Source of the DNA: Crocodylus rhombifer
Lineage: Eukaryota; Chordata; Crocodylia; Crocodylidae
Direction: 5' to 3'
Assembly (NCBI GenBank): GCA_038503035.1
Contig: JAVSML010024699.1
Coordinates: forward strand, 248,001 to 312,000
DNA: 64,000 nucleotides
Position numbers and translations under genes: made by a program. Within the stretch, counting starts at the first letter, position 1, and the number at the start of each line of letters is the position of its first letter. Under the pieces are notes generated by a model. It searched no databases. It was not told the DNA's origin and worked only from the letters and a program-made list of their open reading frames with translations. Positions 59,336-64,000 of this stretch are shown here, in pieces.

Positions 59336-59515
59336 ATGCCTTCTGGGGTTGAGTGCAGGACGTTTCAGGAGGCACTCTGATTAAAAAGCCTGCAGCGTCT
59401 CGTGTATTCAGTGTTCCACATTTTAAAATGGTAGTGGGGTGCTCTAACCGATTAGTCGAGTCTGCTCCAACTCATTCTAATCGGAATGCTTTGGAGCATG
59501 TGTATAGGTGCCCAT
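59336..59515. mobile_element. Partial MITE related to 5085 and 5983
   Basis: Shares the CTGCAGCGTCTCGTGTATTCAG-type block, the AAAATGGTAGTGGGGTGC block and the GTCTGCTCCAAC block with the two upstream copies, but the middle palindrome is deleted. Confidence 0.5.
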
Positions 59516-59765
59516 ATTAAGCAGTTAGAACTGAGATGCTGAATTAAGACCTCTGACAGACATCTTGTCTCAGTGCAAGTTCTGAACAACATGTAACTCC
59601 AGGAGTAAAGTGAAGTGCTGTGTGTGGAAGAACAGAGCAGTTAAAAGAAATGTAGAGAACACCTGGAGGAGGTTTAAACAGCGCTTTGCTCTATATTTGC
59701 AAGCTGTGGTGCTAGCACAGAGTGATACCAATAGCCAATTATTAACTGATAACGATCCAGTAGCC

Positions 59766-60099
59766 CAGGGGTTGTCAACTGGGGGTATGCATACCCCCCG
59801 GGGGTACTTGGGAAGGCCCTAGGGGGTATGCATGGGTGAGCAGGGATGGAGTGCCGCCACCCACCACCCTGCTCCCTCCCAAGAGCAGGGCCGGGCAGCG
59901 ACGCCCCTCTATGGGCAGCAGAGGTGCTGCCTGGCTGGCCGGATGTGGTGGGGGGAAGCTCGCACACAGCAGCCACTGCCACCACCCACCGCCCCATGCA
60001 GCCGCTGCTCCACATCCAGCCGTGTGCCATCCCCTAGCCCCACCCCCCCGGGCCGGCTGCCAGGTACACTTATTAACAAAGGTTGAAAACCCACCCCTG
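59766..60099. mobile_element. Non-autonomous hAT, 334 bp
   Basis: The left end is CAGGGGTTGTCAACTGG and the reversed right end is CAGGGGTGGGTTTTCAACC. Flanks cagtagcc (59758-59765) and caatagcc (60100-60107) match at seven of eight. Confidence 0.88.
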
Positions 60100-60120
60100 C
60101 AATAGCCAATTTACAGGAAT

Positions 60121-61183
60121 ACAGCAGGGCAGCATGGAGAGCAGTGCCCTGCAGGCAAGTCTGTGGAGGGGAAGAGACATGGGGGAGGGAAAATGTGTGG
60201 GGGTGCAGTTGAGGCCCCCACAGTGAGGGAGGGAGTGGGGCAGATGCTGTCCAGCCAAGGCAGTGAATGGGACCCTGGGGCTGGGGCAGGGAGCAGGACA
60301 GAGCTGCGGGTGGCTCATCCAGGGGATTGGGAGTGGGGGCAGCTCCCCACTGCTGTGCCCACCCCCGGGGGAAGCATGGGAGGGCATGTGGCCCTTGGAT
60401 TTGTGCACAGGGCGGAAGTGGGCTGCCCGCTGCTGTCTGTGGGCCAGGAGTGGTGCCAGCCTCTTCCTGGTGGGGGGGCTATGCCAGAGGTAGGCTCAGA
60501 GTGGGCAGGAGCAGGGTGGGTGGCGGTGCTATAGGTGAGCTAAGGCAAATTTTGGGGTGGCTGTAGCCTCACCCACCCATACACCCTCCTTGTGCTGCCC
60601 CTGCTCGGGGCACTCTTCTGTGCAGCAGAGCAGAGTGCCCCAAGCAGGGGTGACTAGAGGTTTAGGGGCAGCTATAGCCACCCCAAAATTTGCCTTGGCT
60701 TCCCCACAGCACCCCTGCCACCCACCTGCCCAGTGCAACTGAGCCCACCCCCCTCCCACCCACTCCAAGCCATCGCCAGCCCAGCCCTCCCACCAGGAAG
60801 AGGCTGGTGCTTCCCCTGGCCCTGAAGCCACAGTGGGCAGTTCACCTCTGTCCTGTGCACAAATCCATGGGGAGGAGGGCACATGTTCCTCCACACCTCC
60901 CTTGGGTACGTTCAGTGGTGGGGAGCTGTCCTTCCTCCCCACCCTTGGCTCCTCCTGGACAAGCCACCCTGTCCTGCTCCCTTCCCCGGGGTCCGAATTA
61001 CTGTCCTGGCTGGGCAGTGTCTGCCCCTGCCCCTGTCCCTGCTCCTGCTCCTGCTCCTGCTCCACTCCCTCCCTCACAGTGGGAGTCTTAATCTGCCCCC
61101 ACCCCACGTCCCTTCCCTCCTCCACACTTCTTCCCCTCCACCAACTCACTTGCAGAGCTCTGCTGTCCATGCTGTCTGGCTGT
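60121..61183. repeat. Giant imperfect inverted repeat, about 1.06 kb
   Basis: The left arm (60121 to about 60620) is colinear with the reverse complement of the right arm (about 60628-61183). Matching landmarks include GCATGGA near both outer ends, the GGGAGCAGGACAG block, the TTGTGCACAGG block, CAGCCTCTTCCTGGTGGG, and the innermost AAATTTTGGGGTGGCT. The centre is itself a hairpin, 60598-60620 against 60631-60650. The right arm has a CTCCTG expansion (61021-61063). Open frames across it on either strand are compositional. It lacks a clear target duplication. Confidence 0.82.
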
Positions 61184-64000
61184 GCGCATGCACACGGTGT
61201 CCAGGGACCCCCACCAGAAGGCATATTATATTTATCGGTGACATGATTGGGTACATTGGGCAAAAAAAGCCAATAGTCGATAGTATTAATTTTCCTTTTA
61301 GCAGTGCTGATTCGATTTGCAGCCGATATATCAGTGCACATCTACACTTTTCTGATAGTAGCTGGTTCTGAATCACTTTCATATTTTTAATAGTTTCGGC
61401 TATCTCGGGAAGAAGAGGCCAACTATGAAATTGTATTACAGAACTTTAAGTACTGTACTCCCTGCAAAAAGGAACCTAGGAGAGAGACTTTTCAATAAAG
61501 TACAAAAAGAAGGTGAAAATGTAGAAGAATTTCGCTCTTTACCCTTGATTGTTTTCAATTCTGCAATTTTGGCAGGCTAACTGAATTCTTAAAAAGACAC
61601 TACATTGTGGCTAAAACCTGGGGCAGAGCATTTGGTTTATGTCTGCATGGCACAGTGCCACGCCACGTAGAGATATGTGAGTTACCTCTGAATGAGCTAG
61701 CTTGGGTTCTGGAAGAAGTACAGGTACATTTACACTGTGCTGTGGCTGGACTAATTAACTCTGCTGAGAGAAAATGTGGATATTGTGCTGTGTAGGTATA
61801 CCCCCAGAGAGAGACTTCTGTCAGGCCCCAAATCAACCCTTGATAAGGCAATTAGAATTTGCCAAGTAAAGGAAACTGACTATTCCAGACTGAAACTTGG
61901 AGATGCTGGAGAGTGTTCTGGCACTGTGTATATTACAGAGAATCCATAATACTACAAGAAAAGTTATCCGAGAAAGCAAATCACTGAGAAAGCAACAGGA
62001 GCTAAGACAACACCTGGCATTTGGAAAACTGCAAGATCTGCAATGGATTACATACCTTTGCAATTGTTTGTAATTATCAGCTGTGTGCACACCCTGCACA
62101 GAGGAAAACACCACTGTTTGCTCAGAGAAATTCTTCATAGGAATAAAGGATGATGTTGGGGCAGATTAATGGAATATCAGCCTAAAGGCAAATGAAAGAT
62201 ATATTCAGGTTATGTTGCATGGTGGGTCACAAGTCAATGTGGTGCTAGAAACAATGATATATGCACTTAGAAAAGCCACAGGTAGAAGGCGAGGCATAAA
62301 ATTCAGGGTTTTCAAAGGTGAGCCGTACTCACCTGAGAAAGTATGGGACTAAATGTATGTGTAAATACTTTGGAAAAGATATTATTTGTAATAGCAGCCA
62401 GGGTGGGGGGAAGAGGGAGGGGTGCGGTTGGGTTAAAGATATGTCAGGTTCTTGGTCTGATCAGGGAGATGCGTTCCATGGAGGATGAGCAGCCTGAAAC
62501 AACTGAGGAACAGTTTGGAGAGCTTCCCTTTCCACAGTGGGAAGCTCTCAGCAGAGTACAAGATGTTGAAAGGGCTCACAGATCTTGCCTTCAAAAAGTT
62601 CTCCCTTACCCTAAGGTGGAGGCTAGAAAGGGTACTGGATAGGCTCATTGCTCTGGGAATCATAAAGCAAGTAGAACTATCTGTGTGAACACAAAGATCA
62701 TGTAGAAGAAAAATGATAGAACCTTTCACTTCTAAATGTATCCAAAAGAAATAATTGCATGAAAAGATAATTTTTCCCATTATGTACAAGGGGATACATT
62801 TTAAAGAGAAGCCTAATGTCAGATCTTTATCTGTTTGTTGTGTCAGCATGGTTCTGGCAGATGCCCTAGAGCAGCATATGTTTGTAGGTACCTGGCAAAC
62901 CCTGTGAAGGGCCACTATATCCTTGGACTGATGTTTGGGATGTGTTTGGCACCCAAATAAAGAATAAAACTTTTTTTTATGGTCACACACTATACATGGA
63001 TGACATTTTTAACCTGTACACAAACAGTCAAGGAGTGCAGCCAGAGGTGTTGAGCGCTTTAGAAAAGAACCAGAGCTATGGCCTAAAGAGAAACTGAAGC
63101 AATCTTGTCCTCTCCCTCCCCTTCATCTTCACATCCCTAGTCCCTCCAAATAAACCCCCCAAAACACAAATAAAAAGTAAATTTGCGTAAAGAAATAGTA
63201 ATCCCAGAAAAAGTATTAACAAGTTTTAAGCCAGTATTAAGTTGAAACCAGCATGAAGAGCCCTGCTTCCCATCTCTTTCCTCCTCCCAACAAGGGAGGT
63301 ATAGAAAACTTCTTTAGAATGGTGAATTATTTAGGGACGTTGGTGCATAATCTAGCTGCCTGAACCGGGAAGATGCTGCTGCTGCTGTGCAGTGATTTCC
63401 CATAGATGTGAAATTTCATAGACTTTCATAGAGTCTTAAATGCAAATCTTAAGAAGCCCCAGACTTGAGGTGTTCTAACAGTAAGCACAAAACAGGTTGC
63501 TTAGGAAAGTATTGGCACAGTTTTTATAGCAGTGTGGTGAAAAGTGGAGGCCAATGGATGTGTGTCATGGGCACTAACAAACTGAATGCCAGCCTGTTTA
63601 TGTAGGCTACAAACAGATATTGTCCTTGTGCTGCCATAAAAATTGCTATGACAGCACAAAACCTAAGTGAACACATGTTCCTGCCCCTTGTTGTACCCCA
63701 AATACTCCAAAATTGGTAGCACAATGATTGCTTGTAATAGTCTATGCTGCCTTTTCTTGGTGAACTTCTGATTGGTCAAGGTGTGAAAGTACTGGCAGTC
63801 TGGGGCTGACCAGACTCTCCAGCCATCCTGGGCAGGTGCTCCCAGGGTTTCAGGGGCCTGATTCTGTGGGATAATGGCCCCAGATGCCTGCCCCTGACCC
63901 AGGAGCACCCCAGGGAACTCCAAGCATTCTCCGGGAATTTCCCTTCAGGGAGCACACATCTGCAAGTGCAAAGCTCAGCACATGTGAGGTTCCTTTGCTC
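61184..64000. other. Intron 2, end of window
   Basis: 61220-61345 contains TATCGG-type and CCGATATATC motifs that may be a decayed inverted-end element. The rest shows no exon, RNA gene or bounded repeat. Confidence 0.4.

Larger units (their letters stand above)
52848..64000 (+). other. AOPEP: AOPEP intron 2, continuing beyond the window
   Basis: Starts with GTATGT. I looked for the next coding exon, expected to open with the rest of the split codon and a segment of the M1 beta domain, and did not find one up to 64000. The intron therefore exceeds 11 kb and its acceptor is outside. Confidence 0.7.

Noticed and set aside
60529..61341. 270-codon frame on the minus strand
   Set aside because: Runs along the giant inverted repeat and includes Gln/Glu repeats from the CTCCTG microsatellite. 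No start context or domain.
1..64000. CRISPR array, operon, tRNA or miRNA cluster
   Set aside because: No regularly spaced repeat-spacer pattern, no bacterial gene organisation and no tRNA A/B-box pair that I could see. The miRNA cluster known from a later intron of the mammalian AOPEP locus was not recognised here.

Overview
This is vertebrate nuclear DNA, most likely from a crocodilian. Three things point that way. CR1 retrotransposons are abundant and range from young to old. There is a Penelope-like element and a dense population of non-autonomous hAT transposons. Two short U2 snRNA-like 5' segments (28295 and 29783) share the same derived changes, and SINEs with snRNA-derived heads (SINEU) are known from crocodilians. 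The species call is inference; reptile-like vertebrate DNA is certain. There is no bacterial gene architecture.

One host gene is supported: the 5' part of AOPEP (aminopeptidase O, M1 metallopeptidase; C9orf3 in human), on the + strand. A TATA-less CpG island at about 23040-23480 carries a CCAAT box, a GC box and a perfect CRE, and ends in a splice donor at 23248/23249. After an intron of about 28.6 kb, the first coding exon (51899-52847) holds a short uORF, the start codon at 52042 and 268 codons of the N-terminal domain. It ends at a GTATGT donor. The rest of the gene, including the zinc site, lies beyond the window, so 52848-64000 is the next intron.

Layout. 1-23000 is upstream intergenic DNA holding MITEs, a TIR element with a purine-rich core (10149-11202), a decayed L2 LINE (minus, 11500-12160), a CR1 3' end (minus, 16826-16965) and a Penelope-like element (minus, about 18990-21425). 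Intron 1 (23249-51898) holds a CR1 with an open reverse-transcriptase frame (31452-33014) inserted in a hAT copy, a CR1-in-CR1 nest (35690-36716), a TG microsatellite with a 10-base assembly gap, and several hAT copies. One of these is a 3.2 kb hAT with another hAT nested inside (42245-45455). Intron 2 (52848 onward) holds a tandem hAT pair sharing target sites (56402-57505), three short hAT copies, and a roughly 1.06 kb giant inverted repeat (60121-61183).

The most informative pattern is in the hAT ends. Nearly every copy whose boundary I could place shows an 8-bp target site with TA at positions 4-5. A separate CAGGGATCC family uses sites fitting nTnnnnAn. Two loci carry three copies of one target site, as expected when a second hAT lands in the duplication made by the first. 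I found no credible new protein-coding system; the notable material is transposon structure and the AOPEP promoter.
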